Assembly: GCA_000611775.1 (NCBI GenBank)
Contig: KK106984.1
Coordinates: forward strand, 960,364 to 1,024,363
Source of the DNA: Umbilicaria muhlenbergii
Lineage: Eukaryota; Ascomycota; Lecanoromycetes; Umbilicariales; Umbilicariaceae
DNA: 64,000 nucleotides
Reading direction: 5' to 3'
Within the stretch, counting starts at the first letter, position 1. Each line of letters starts with the position of its first letter. The notes under the pieces were generated by a model, which made no database searches, was not told the origin of the DNA, and saw nothing but the letters and a program-made list of their open reading frames with translations. Positions 9,631 through 20,480 of the stretch are shown here, piece by piece. Position numbers and translations under genes: made by a program.

Positions 9631-12600
9631 TTATGAAGTAGCTCCAACCTTGTTCAGTCCTTTCAGAGAGCCAAGGCTCAGCGCAAGGCCCTGTGAGCGA
9701 CTCCGTATGCGAACGAAGCCCGTTACCGGTCCGTCCTCTCCTTCCTTTTCGATGCTAAGGTTGGCGAGGGCATCCTCACCTGCGGCACATATCAACACGG
9801 GAGCCCGCTCAAACTGATCGGGCAATACTTACCAAAAACACTCCGGGCGTAGAGATTGGCGCTCAAGAACTGGCAGTCCCCCTTCATCGAGGCCTCGGGC
9901 GTCAAACATGTCATGTTCGTGCATGCCATAAGTTGCGCGAGGAAGTCCCGCAGTGATTTGGCTTTCGAGTTGATGTTGACCTTGTTTTCCCATTCGAATT
10001 CGGTCCACATGGTTCGGAATTGTGTCTCGGTACACTGTGCAGGTTGTATATAGTCCATGATGTCCACATGCACATCGTTTAAGATGACAACGTTGCTCTC
10101 CGTTGAACTGGGTCCGTCGTATACCACATTTCCAAATATGACACCAGTATCAGTGGATGATACTCTTATAGTTGACTGCACATTCTGAAAGTCGTGTGCG
10201 CTGAGATTCTGCGTCGTTGGTCTCTCCACAACTTTCAGATCACCCAAAGTAGCGAACTCGACGGATAGGTTTTGTAGGGTTTCCGTTGTTTGGTTGACAA
10301 GCAGAACATCGAGAACGATATCAAATTGGTGAACCTTGACGTATGCCTCGGCATATACGGGATCGGAGAAACCAGTGAGTTGTACTACCCTGCTCAGCTT
10401 TGACGAAAGGTCTTCGACTGCAGAATCGCCACCTGTTGCCTTCTCCAAATCCAGTTCAATCTCGTCGGATCCATCGCCAGCGGTTCTCTTGGCCAACTGT
10501 CGGATAGAAACCACGTCGTCTACCTGCACAGCTGATTTGGCTCTCTCTACTGCATCTTTGGCGGCACGTTTCTGTTCTTCTACCTGTACCATCGCTCGGA
10601 AGGCCTTTCTCGTGTCATCTAGGAAGACTGTTTCAAGCTCCTTCTTCTGCGCGAACTCGGCCAGCGAACGCACGCACGACATGATCCTATCAACCGAGTC
10701 CTCATCTATAGGGGCCTTGACAAATTGTGACTGCCCCACTCGGATTATGGAGATCATGATCAACATGGCTTCGGCGCGTAGTGCATTTGTCCTTGCAGTG
10801 TCTTCTGAAATCTCGGAGTGCCTCATGACGAGCTTGGTCAGGGTGGAAGACAAGACAGAAGCAAGGTAATAATCTCCATCTAAGATGAGCTGTCGTAGTG
10901 GCGGTTTTTGTGCTGCTTTCACCGCCTCAAGTTTGGCAGCGGTAGCGGACTGGCTTGTCAAGGCGCTTTCGGTTGCATAGGTACCGTCAGCCAATACCTT
11001 CCGCGAACCGGTGGGAGCGGAAGCCTTTGCATGGCCGTTGACTTGGTCTTTGGGTTCTGCGCTGTCTTCTGGCGCTGCGTCGAGCAGGCGTTGTTCCGAA
11101 GCTAGGATTGGGATCTCTCCGAGGCTAGCCCGAATCCGTCTCCAGGCGTCACGAATGTCGTTAGCTTCTAGTGAGTACTCACCAACAACCCAAAGCGCTC
11201 CCCTATAGACTTTACCAGCGCGAACTTCACTCAAAGTGGACACAAGACGCTCGACTATCGAAGACCTCAGCTTTGGGAATTTTTCTACGACCTCCTTGAC
11301 GAACGTAATGACATCAACAGCGGAGGTCGCATTGAAGTCGGCTATGAAGTCCATGAGCAGGTCCACTACAGAAGCTGCGACTTCGGAGAACTTGATGGCA
11401 CACTGGTGGATAGAGTGGATGAGTAGTTGCCTGTATTCGATATTCTGAAGACTAACATTAGTGTATCTTCGTGAAAATTGATGGAGAGCGGAAATGTACC
11501 TTCTCATACTGCTCATCCACAGTTTTAGACAGCTCCTTTTTTAGAAGCAGAATGACTTCTTCCACGTTTTTGCTTGAGACCATTTCCATGGCAATGCCAA
11601 GGGCCTTCCTTCGGACATCGATATCAGGACTGGATAGCACCCGTAGGATTTCCATTGTTAGGTCATCCAGAACTCCCTCATTACGTCTCCGAAGTTGGTC
11701 TACTCGGTCCAGGACAATGAGTTTGACGTTGTTGTCAGCCTCCTTGATGCTTAATTCTATAAATTTCGTAGCTGCTGCTTTGACAGCCACAGGATTGTTG
11801 GTGAGTGATGTGAGCGAAGACGCTGCTTCATAAACAACGGTCGTAGCGCCAGCTTCCAGAAGATCGAAAATCAAGCGCAGATATTTGCCCTGTTCAAAAA
11901 AGTTAGCTTCCCTGAACATACAGACACGTTTACATTGTTATCCAAGTTGTTCTCTACCTTATTTTGTGTGTTTTGTACAGCATCCTTGCGGATGAACTCC
12001 AGTTCAACGAGTTGAAGCAGCTCGTCGGCATTTGGTATGCCGTCAAATGCCCCACTCAAGTATTCGAGAGCCTTGTGATGGCTGATCGCAGTGAGGGCTG
12101 CAAACGCATTGCGTTTGCACGTATGATCGCTCTCGGTTTCTAGAAATGCTTGAATGAGGTCAGGGGCGTCGGGAATCAGCGACTCAGAGTGCTGGTAGAT
12201 GGAGGAAACAGCATAGACGGCGTTTTTGCGAACATAGACGTGCCGGTGTTCCAAGCAAGACCGTGCAGAAGACAACAAGGGCTCAATGAGCTCAGGTTCT
12301 CGAAGTTTGCACAGAAAGCGTAAGGTATTGCCTCGAATGTATTCATTTGGATGCTGGAGGTCGTTTCTTATGCCATTACTACAATTGTAATCAGTTCTCG
12401 ACCCAGCAGTTCAATATCCCACTTGTTCCGTACCATACAAGGATCATCTCTTGCTTGAGCTTTCCTGCAGCATCCAGCTTTGGACATATCTCGTAATAGA
12501 AGTAGAGTAACTTTTTGAGCGACTTGCTTTTAGAGGGCATGACGAATCGTATAATATGCATAAGAAGTTGCGGCATAGGGTCTCCATTCAGCATCACGGT

Positions 12601-12738
12601 GAGGATCCGCTTCATTGTCTCCACCTTGGTCTCATCGGTGCCCTTTTCCAGCTGTGTCCTTAGCTCTTGCAATGTGGGCTGATCCGCCGTGTTGTCCTGA
12701 TGGACCAAGCTGTACGAATGGTCTAGAAACGACGCCAT
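9631..12738 (-). CDS. SEC26: coatomer subunit beta (beta-COP, Sec26)
   Basis: Subunit of the COPI coat that drives retrograde Golgi-to-ER vesicle transport. The N-terminus ([16 protein letters not shown]) and the adaptin-like HEAT-repeat region ([35 protein letters not shown]) are clear, as is the C-terminal appendage region near [25 protein letters not shown]. At least five exons: introns fall near 12382-12435 (LV|CNGIRND), 11892-11965 (TQNK|GKYLRL), 11460-11502 (QYEK|NIEYRQL) and 9786-9831 ([11 protein letters not shown]), each restoring frame. The stop is at 9631 after [11 protein letters not shown]. About 950 residues, the usual family length. It shares a short divergent promoter with MAGO. 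Confidence 0.95.
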
Positions 12739-13117
12739 GCTGGGCGAGTCGCACTGTGTCGCGAACCAAATGTAAGGTAGAGCACAGCAGACCCCCCTTA
12801 GCTGGCGTGAAGCTGGCCTTTGGAAGGGGATGGAAAGGCAGTTGCGGCGACTTGCTATCGGTCCAGGCTATGGCGCAGTACCATAGACCCCCAACTCAAA
12901 ACGTCGCTTATCCTGACCCGGTGAACCACCTTTCAATGAACATCCAAGATGTTCTGAAAGATGTCCTTGCTCTGCGCGTTGATAGCTGTCCAAATTGTGT
13001 GTTTCTACGGTAGCCGAGTCAGGCCACGTCCGCGCTAATCATTTGAACACCCCTCCAAGAGCGTCATCACAAGTTTATCTCTAACTTCCTCAGTACCTAG
13101 GAAGTCGCTCCGGAGCA

Positions 13118-13918
13118 ATGGCGAATCTAAACGAACCGTTTTATGTGCGCTACTAGTAAGAGAAGATGTTGCCCAGGTCCCTGCAGCTGCTGATCCTGTC
13201 CGTGCAGCTCGGGGCACTCTGGGCGGTTTGGACATGAGTTTCTAGGTATGTTCTGATGCAAAATATACCACGGCTTGGGAACTATGCTTACTTTTTCTTC
13301 CCAGAGTTCGATTTCCGTACCTTAGGTGACGGTCGAAGTGCATCTGCACGCTACGCCAATAACTCGAACTACCGAAATGATTCCTTGATTCGCAAAGAGA
13401 GTACGTTTGAATCCTACTCAATATATGGTAATCTCTGACCGAGTATAGTGTGCGTGAGCTCTCTACTCATTACCGAGATCAAGCGCATTATCAGGGAGAG
13501 TGAGATCATGAAGTAAACTGGCCTTTCCAAGGTGCTACCGTTCGCCCTGCTGATGTTCAAAAAGGGAGGACGACACCAAGTGGCCAGAGAAGAACAAGGA
13601 CGGGCGCCAGGAGTTGGAAATACGACTCGGGAACGAACACATCTCTTTCGAGGTCTACTCTGCGAGTCATCTTCATTTGAGGAGTTGGAAAACTGACCGA
13701 ATTGCTGTAGACCGCCAAGATCGGATCTCTCGTTGACGTTACTGAATCGGCGGATCCGGAGGGCCTACGAGTATTCTACTACCTGGTACAAGATCTGAAG
13801 GCTTTAGTCTTCTCGCTAATCTCGCTGCATTTTAAGGTACATCATTCAGAGAGTTGGTAGGACCCTTTCGAGGACTGACACTGACATTGATTGGGTATAA
13901 TAGATCAAGCCTATCTAA
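13118..13918 (+). CDS. mago: Mago nashi, exon junction complex core subunit
   Basis: Heterodimer partner of Y14 in the exon junction complex deposited on spliced mRNA. The gene has seven exons and no long ORF: 13118-13155, 13208-13245, 13305-13400, 13449-13512, 13565-13652, 13711-13836 and 13904-13918. The six introns are 48-67 nt with GTAAG/GTATG/GTACG-like donors (GTCTAC for intron 5) and AG acceptors. Spliced, it gives 154 residues with [70 protein letters not shown] and the invariant C-terminal IKPI. Every junction keeps frame, so the identification is firm. The minus-strand 66-codon ORF opposite exons 1-2 is a shadow. Confidence 0.97.
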
Positions 13919-14320
13919 ATATCTGGCTGCTCGAATGAGAACCGGGTCGGAAGAAATTGCAGGGCGTTTGGATTTGGTGACATAGGATAGGCATAGGCGG
14001 TCATACCCATTAGAAGTCAAGGTATATCCTACCTACAACAACGTGTGCACAAAGGCATTTGTGAGACAAAGTGGGGAGGAATGGGGGTGGGAGGCAAAAT
14101 GATCGCCAAGCTGCCCGCCCAACGTGGAGGATTCGAGATTTGGTTTTTGCGCCGGCAACTTCCCCGCCATCACTGCACACTGCACACACCACACACCCCT
14201 TGACGGCTACCCTTAGAAACATTGGTGAATTGGTTCTTCTCTTTTCTGCTTCTGTATACATAATTGTATATCTGGTCATTCTACCTTGTCCCTATGCCTG
14301 CCCATTGACCTGCGACTTCA

Positions 14321-15507
14321 ATGCCGACTCCCAGCGACGACACACTTCATCAGCACTCACTCGTTGACGATCTTCACCACGACCGCTTGACTCACACGAC
14401 CTGTCCGCCTGATAACGAGAGAGTAGACACTTGGAGGAGTAATGACGGTAATCGTGACGGGGAGCTTATGGGTCACAACAATACCGTTGATGATGCGCCG
14501 CCACCACACCATCAAGCCGAGCCCTCAGCTGATGTTGTGACCCCCGGTCCAATGGATACCACCAACGATCAGCAAGGAGTAAACACAAAGATCGTTGACA
14601 TCGAACAAGAGCAATCAAGTACAGATGGCATGAGCCCGATGAGTGTGACTGCGGAGGTTAAAGAAGGGGAGCCGAGACTGTCACCCGCGCCCATCGCGAC
14701 TGCTGTCGCAACGACTTCCTCCTATTCTTCGATGAGCCACGAATTCTCCAATGTCAGGGTATGACTTCTTTCGGCGGGCATGTTCTTGGCGGTCGAGGAT
14801 GCTAATGTCGGGTCTCTAGCTATATCCAAACCACACATCATCTTTCCTCCGTGCGGGTAGTAAATTCCAAGGCACTCAACAATCAGACCGCCAAGTTTAC
14901 AAAGTCGAAGTCGATATCAAGCATGTCGATATGAACGAGTCTTTTCTGTGCGGATATTTGCGCATAGAGGGTATGTATTCAATGACGATGACGTCGAGCG
15001 CCCGGATACTGACAACTTGACGCATTGATAGGCCTTACCGAAGACCATCCTACACTGACCACCTACTTCGAAGGCGAGATCATCGGCCCGAAATATACCT
15101 TCCAAACAAAACACGAGTCATGGGGCGCCACAGACAAGACAGATATGCAGCATTGGGCCAGGTTCCCGCCGTGGCGGCCATTAGCGAAGCAGGCGAAGAA
15201 ACCGGATTTCCACTACAAAAACGGTGCTCAGAGGGAGAACATCTTCATGCGGTGGAAGGAATACTTCCTGGTGCCAGACCATCGCGTTCGGGAGATTATG
15301 GGCGCGAGTTTCGAGGGATTCTACTATATATGTTTTAATCAGGTAGAGGGGACTGTGAGTGGAATCTACTTCCATGCGAAGAGCGAGAAGTAAGTACTAC
15401 CAGATGTAGCGGGAGAGTGGTGTTCATTGACCAGTCACAGATATCAGCAGCTCGAGCTGAAGCACGTTGACGACCGTGGATGTTTTGGCGCTATTGAATT
15501 TCGATGA
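14321..15507 (+). CDS. GID4: GID complex substrate receptor Gid4/Vid24
   Basis: Substrate-recognition subunit of the GID/CTLH E3 ubiquitin ligase, which binds Pro/N-degrons and targets gluconeogenic enzymes when glucose returns. Four exons: 14321-14758, 14820-14970, 15032-15389 and 15441-15507, all with GTATG/GTAAG donors and phase-matched. The first exon encodes a disordered acidic Ser/Pro region; the Vid24 beta-barrel starts at LYPNHTSSFLRAGSKFQG and continues through [48 protein letters not shown] and GFYYICFNQVEGTVSGIYFH. It ends CFGAIEFR. About 337 residues. Confidence 0.95.
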
Positions 15508-16511
15508 ATGATGATACATTTAGCGACGGAGTGTGGAGACTGGGGCTCTCTGTTGTGTTGGATGGACAATGATGATCCTTGGGGTGCTGGCTTCCTCGAT
15601 ATGTACTCTTTAGTACCAAATCCGCGAGCAAGCTCGTTTCTTGATCGCCTGACTCTACAATTCCGCAGCATGATGCAGGTGAATCATATGGAGAAATGGT
15701 GCCGCCTTGCTCACTAAACAATGGCTTCTTGCTCTAGTTGCTGTCTGAGTGCTTTCGCAGAGGCAGAGGTAAGTCAGTCAATTCGTGGGACATATTCTGA
15801 CACAAACCTTTCATTCACGAGCAGGATGGACTTCAACGTCGCAATTCATGACTTGATTTAAATCTAAAGGTAGACATGGCCTCGGACCGGGCTAGAGGTG
15901 AACCCCGGACATTGCTCCGCTATCATTGGGCGCACTGCTTGAAAGATGTCTTTGCTGCTGTACTTCCGCTGAGTTCCGAATACAGAAAGTCTGTTCCCTG
16001 ATGGTTGCCTTGGACCTTGACACTCGAGCCAAGGGATATTGTCAACTAGATCTGTGCGCTACGGTCTCCTGACCCGTATCAATATCAGCTTTATCGAGTC
16101 AGGCGTATGAAAGCCTGGCTGTCTGTGGGAATTTCAGGAACCTCGACGTCCACGCTATCCCTTTACAAGCCGCAAAGAACTGCTATAGAGGTAAATCACC
16201 GCCTACACGGTTTAGCTTTTGCCGTCTGTCTATTCGTATATAATACGCTGACAATTCCTCAATCTTCTCAACTATCTAGACGGTACTTCTTCTGCAAGTC
16301 TTCACTTCGTTACTGCTTACCACTACAAAACGCTGATTCTATTCGCTGCTACATTTTTCTGGAAGTCTACTCTACCTTGGTTCTCTACCTCAACTACGAA
16401 AAACAACCTCGATTTGCTGCAACTGGTTGCCATTCGCTCGCCCTATTCAACAACAACAGCAACAACAACAAAGTCTCCATCTTACCCACCCACTCCACCC
16501 ACCTCACCAAA
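15508..16511. other. intergenic region upstream of the KP4-like gene
   Basis: No gene is supported in this 1-kb stretch. It contains the 3' end of GID4 and the presumed promoter and leader of the KP4-like gene. The leader just before the ATG carries a CAA-rich microsatellite (16450-16472). An in-frame extension of the downstream ORF to 16107 lacks a sensible protein start and is treated as leader. Confidence 0.5.
16237..16244 (+). promoter_or_regulatory. candidate TATA box of the KP4-like gene
   Basis: TATATAAT lies 268 bp upstream of the ATG at 16512 and is followed by a C/T-rich stretch, the usual layout of a regulated fungal promoter with a long leader. There is no direct evidence that it is used. 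Confidence 0.3.
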
Positions 16512-17117
16512 ATGCGTCTCAGCACCCTCGTCAGCTTCCTCCTCGGCGCCAGCATCCTCGACCCCGCCGCCGCATGGGAAGGAATCAACTGCAAAGGCAG
16601 CTCCTTCTGCGGCAAGCCGCTTTGGGGAAAAACGGGCAACGAGCACCATGAAGGCGCCCACAGCACCATCGAGCAACTCCACACCATGGTAAAAGAACAA
16701 TACCGGAACCCCGCGTGCCGGACCCCCCCCGGCGAAGCGATCGTCTGCCGCGCCAACTTCCAAGGCGGCATCTGCGCCGCCCTGCAACACACGCGCGGGG
16801 GCAAATTCTTCCCCGTCGTGGAATGGCGCTACGACCGGCAGGATGAATACGTGCCGGGGCTCAATGCCACGGAGACGCTCGACTTGCTGCAGAGTTTGAT
16901 GGATTATGGGTGTAAGGTGTGCGGGAGCGTGCCGCTGGGGTATCCGCATAACAACGATCCGGAAAAGTATGGGGTTTTGACGGTCAATTATATCCATTAT
17001 GGTATGAGCCCTTATCCGAATGGCGTGATGTACGATTGCGAGAACACTCCTGATGAGAACTATTACTCCAATCCGTTTAAGAAGAATCACGAGAAGAATG
17101 ATCGGGAGGGATACTGA
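16512..17117 (+). CDS. secreted KP4/SMK killer-toxin-like protein
   Basis: A homologue of the KP4 killer-toxin fold, small secreted proteins that in other fungi act on calcium channels of competing fungi or plant tissue. Single exon, 201 residues. The N-terminus is a classical signal peptide (hydrophobic LVSFLLGASIL, likely cleavage after AAA). Family landmarks are GINCKGSSFCG, a VCRANFQGGICAALQ block, DYGCKVCGSVPLGYP and GVLTVNYIHYG. Eight cysteines remain in the mature part, fewer than the ten of viral KP4, so the disulfide set probably differs. The basic tail after VMYDCENTPDENY is extra. The ATG at 16512 is chosen because it begins the signal peptide. Activity and target cannot be inferred from sequence. 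Confidence 0.85.
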   Translation: MRLSTLVSFLLGASILDPAAAWEGINCKGSSFCGKPLWGKTGNEHHEGAHSTIEQLHTMVKEQYRNPACRTPPGEAIVCRANFQGGICAALQHTRGGKFFPVVEWRYDRQDEYVPGLNATETLDLLQSLMDYGCKVCGSVPLGYPHNNDPEKYGVLTVNYIHYGMSPYPNGVMYDCENTPDENYYSNPFKKNHEKNDREGY

Positions 17118-17839
17118 GCGGTTTTGGTCGGGAGAGGCTGGTTTGACGGATATGGGGGAGCGAGGACGGGGTTGGAGGAGTTAGTGAACTCGGTGTGGCT
17201 CTTTCATTGTGATTTTTTTTTTCCGACTCGATTCAATCGTTGTCGAAGAAGACATGAATACTTACTTGAAGGCTCTCTGTCATGTTCTAATAGTTGATTT
17301 AACTAATCCTAGTCACATTGCTCAGACTGGACTGTCTTTAGTTGAGGCCCCTCTGGACAACATAATAGTGAAAGTGATCGAAATCGTCCGTCACCAGTCA
17401 AGGGAGCAATGCTCATAACACCGACCATTGATGACGGAGCTCAATCGAGTACGCAGTGAAGCAACGTCGAAGTGGTTGAAAGTGGAGCGACGCCTAGTCA
17501 AAACCTCAATCTAGAGCTTAGGTTGACTCATGTGGCTTGTGGATACTACGTATGGCTCCACAATGGTTGCCTACTCGAGCTCAGCGCCTGGAGTCTGTAC
17601 GGTGTCCGAACACACCGTTGTCTGCGATGCTGGTCGGCGGCCTGGCAACCATTGCAGAGCGAAATAAGGATTGAAGACTCGCGATTATGGGAAGCCTCCA
17701 TCGACCCTGCGGGGGGCTAGGAATTTTCATCTCATCAAGTGGAGCCAGGACGAAACAGACTTGTCTACTGGAGCATTATCTGGCGAACAGTGCAAGATTA
17801 TATATCCTAGCACCGATGCCTTATCCTTCGGTCCCTCTC
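17118..17839. other. intergenic region, nothing recognised
   Basis: About 720 bp between the 3' ends of the convergent KP4-like gene and GCN20. Only short ORFs without domains are present. No tRNA, repeat or transposon signal was seen. Confidence 0.5.
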
Positions 17840-20480
17840 TTATTTCTGCGCCAGCACAACACCCGCCTCATTCGCCTGTGCAGTGATCCTCTTCTTATAC
17901 GCCTTCACGTCCCCAGGGAATTTCTCAACTGTCCCATGGTCACAAACCCACAGGCTGTTGCACACCGTTTGCAGCATCGTCACATCGTGCGAAACCATGA
18001 GCACGCCACCCTGGAAGTTGCGCAACGCCAGCGACAGCGCATCCATAGCCTCAATGTCGAGATGATTCGACGGTTCATCAAGCACCAAAATGTGTGGATT
18101 CGTAAGCGAAAGGCAGGCGAATGCCACACGCGACTTCTGGCCTCCTGAGAGGAGCTCCATCTTTTGAAGGCCAGTCATGCCGGTGATACCAAAACTGCGG
18201 GAAGTCAGTAACGTCAGTGCATACTCCAAATGCGAGTGAGAAACCAGATAACCTACGCCCCGAGATGTCTCCGGTACTCCTCATCGACCTTGCCAGGATA
18301 GTTCTTGGCCATGAACCCCACGGCGCTGGCGTTCATGTCCAGTGCGTCAACATGATGCTGCGCGAAGAACCCGATCCGCAATCTCGGGTTCTGTGAGATT
18401 AAGCCAGATGTAGGCTGCAGTTGACCAATCAGCAGCTTCAAAACCGTCGTTTTACCCGCGCCATTGGGACCAACGATGCCGATCCGAGAGTCAAGCTGGA
18501 CGTCTAGATCTACACCCTTTAACAACGGCTTGTCGGGAGTATATCCAAACGAAACGCCGCTCATCTGGATGATTGGGGGAGAAAGCTTCTCGACTTCGGG
18601 GAACTTGAAGTGCACGGTGTACTCGCTTTCCGGGGCTTCGAGGATTGGCATCTTTTCGAGCTTCTTAATTCGTGATTGCGCTTCAGATGATTTGGCAGCG
18701 TTGTAGCGGAATTTGTCAATGAACGCCTGCAGATGAGCTCGCTGGGCCATCTGGTTTTCGTACTCACGTTTTGCCGTTTTTCTTCGCTCTTCTTTGGTAG
18801 CATAGAAAGAATCTGGTCATGTTAGCAGCAGTAGCAACGCCGGAAGAGGACGATGTTAGTGATGTCTTACCAAAGTCGGCACCTTTGTAGTAGTCTAGTC
18901 GCTCGGAGTGCTGGTGGATAATGTCTGTTGCAACCTCGTTCAAGAAAGCCCTGTCGTGTGATACAACAAGTAGAGTGCTGGGGTATGTCTGGAGGTAGTT
19001 TGACAAGAACGTGATTGATGGGACGTCCAACATGTTAGAGGGTTCTAAGTATTGTCAGCCCCTACCACATTGAGGCGAACAAGACGTTCAGCATACCATC
19101 GAGTAGTAACAAATCAGGCTCGCAGAACAGTGCTCGTGCAAGGGCGAGCCTCATCCTCCACCCACCGGAGAACGTTTTGGTAGCAAAGTGCTGGCGTTCC
19201 TCAGAAAATCCCAACCCGGCAAGAATACTGGCCGCTCGAGATTCTGCCTTGTCTGATTCCATCTCGGAGAGTTTGGCGTGGATGTCGCTTAGGGTATTGT
19301 CAAGCCCTTCTCGGTGCCTGTCGAGTTTTTCTGCGTCTGTAGAAGTATCCGCCATTGATGACCGCTCCATTTCGATGTCTGCAAGCTGCTTTGTGATTTT
19401 CTGCCTTCGAGGTAAGCAAGCCAGCCATCAATAGACACAAGGAGGTGGAGGGTGAGTGTCGGTACCTCTTGTTCGGCCAGGAGATGCTTTCGCCATACAT
19501 CGGCATCGAGTACCGCTTGTAGAGCAGGTGTGTCATCACCGGTGATCTTAGGCGCAATCAGCACGATTCTTCAAGGGAGGGGTCATTGCGACCGAAGTCT
19601 GCAAGCAGATGATGTTACCTCTTGCTCGACATGCAAAATCGAGATATGAGTCGGGATGGCGAGATCTCTCCGGCTCAGGGCCCGCAAAAGTGTACTCTTC
19701 CCAATACCGTTCTGACCGACTAAACCATAGCGACGGCCGTAGGCCAAAGTTAGTGAAGTATCAGAAAGAATACGTTTCCCACCTATGGAAACATCGACAC
19801 CGTCCACCTTGATGTCTTTGCTCTTTGAAGCTTGGTCGGCGCCCAGTTGTAAAGGGTTTACGGCCATAAAGAATTCTTCATAAGACTGGGCCTCATCCGG
19901 TTGATCAAGTAGTCGCGAGGCCTCGTACTCGACATTCTTCATCACCTTACGGTCTTGCTTTGCTCTGATCTTCTGTTCGGCCTTTTGGAGCTTCTTCTTG
20001 TCGACTCGAGACTCCACCTTCCTCGCGTTTGCCGACTCCAAGTCAACTCCGGTACCGGTAAGACCAAGGGTAGACGAGATATTGCGCTGTGATCCAACCT
20101 GTATGGTGTGATCGAGCTTGCGAGCGGCCGAGAACATTTGCCGCCTTTCGCCATCAATACCATTTGCCACGCTCAGCTTGCTAATGAACCTGTCCACCAG
20201 ATTCCGAATAGACGTTGCATTCTGATCTGATGCATCCCCCGATGCTGAAACGAGCAGGGCAGTGATTGTCTCCGCAGCTTCAGCAAGTGGCGACTGCGCA
20301 TTGGGATCTGAATCTGAGACATCATATAGCTTGGAGGCGTGGGTCAGGTATCCCTTATAACGACGAGTCAGCCAGCCTAAGGACGACTACTAGGGTCCTG
20401 ACCTATGTATAACTTACGACTGAATACTCCGAAATCACCTGATCGATGCCAGGGATCTGGGCCTTGATCTCTGCCTCCAT
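17840..20480 (-). CDS. GCN20: ABC-F ATPase Gcn20, translational control factor
   Basis: Soluble twin-ATPase protein that works with Gcn1 on the ribosome to activate the eIF2 kinase Gcn2 under amino-acid starvation. It has no membrane segments. The N-terminal Gcn1-binding region starts at the ATG 20480 (MEAEIKAQIPGIDQVI). First cassette: GLVGQNGIGKSTLL Walker A, FSGGWRMRLALARAL signature. Second cassette: GIVGPNGAGKTTVLKLL, LLSGGQKSRVAFA and ILVLDEPSNHLDIEA. The stop is at 17840 after NEAGVVLAQK. Six or more exons; clear introns follow EYSV (donor GTAAGT near 20418) and lie near 19610, 19430, 19090, 18870 and 18220. About 750 residues. Confidence 0.93.

Noticed and set aside
13035-13235. 66-codon minus-strand ORF as a separate small gene
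   Set aside because: It is antisense to MAGO exons 1-2 and intron 1; the MAGO reading is far better supported.
16107-16511. Upstream extension of the KP4-like ORF
   Set aside because: It would bury the signal peptide inside the protein; the ATG at 16512 fits a secreted protein.
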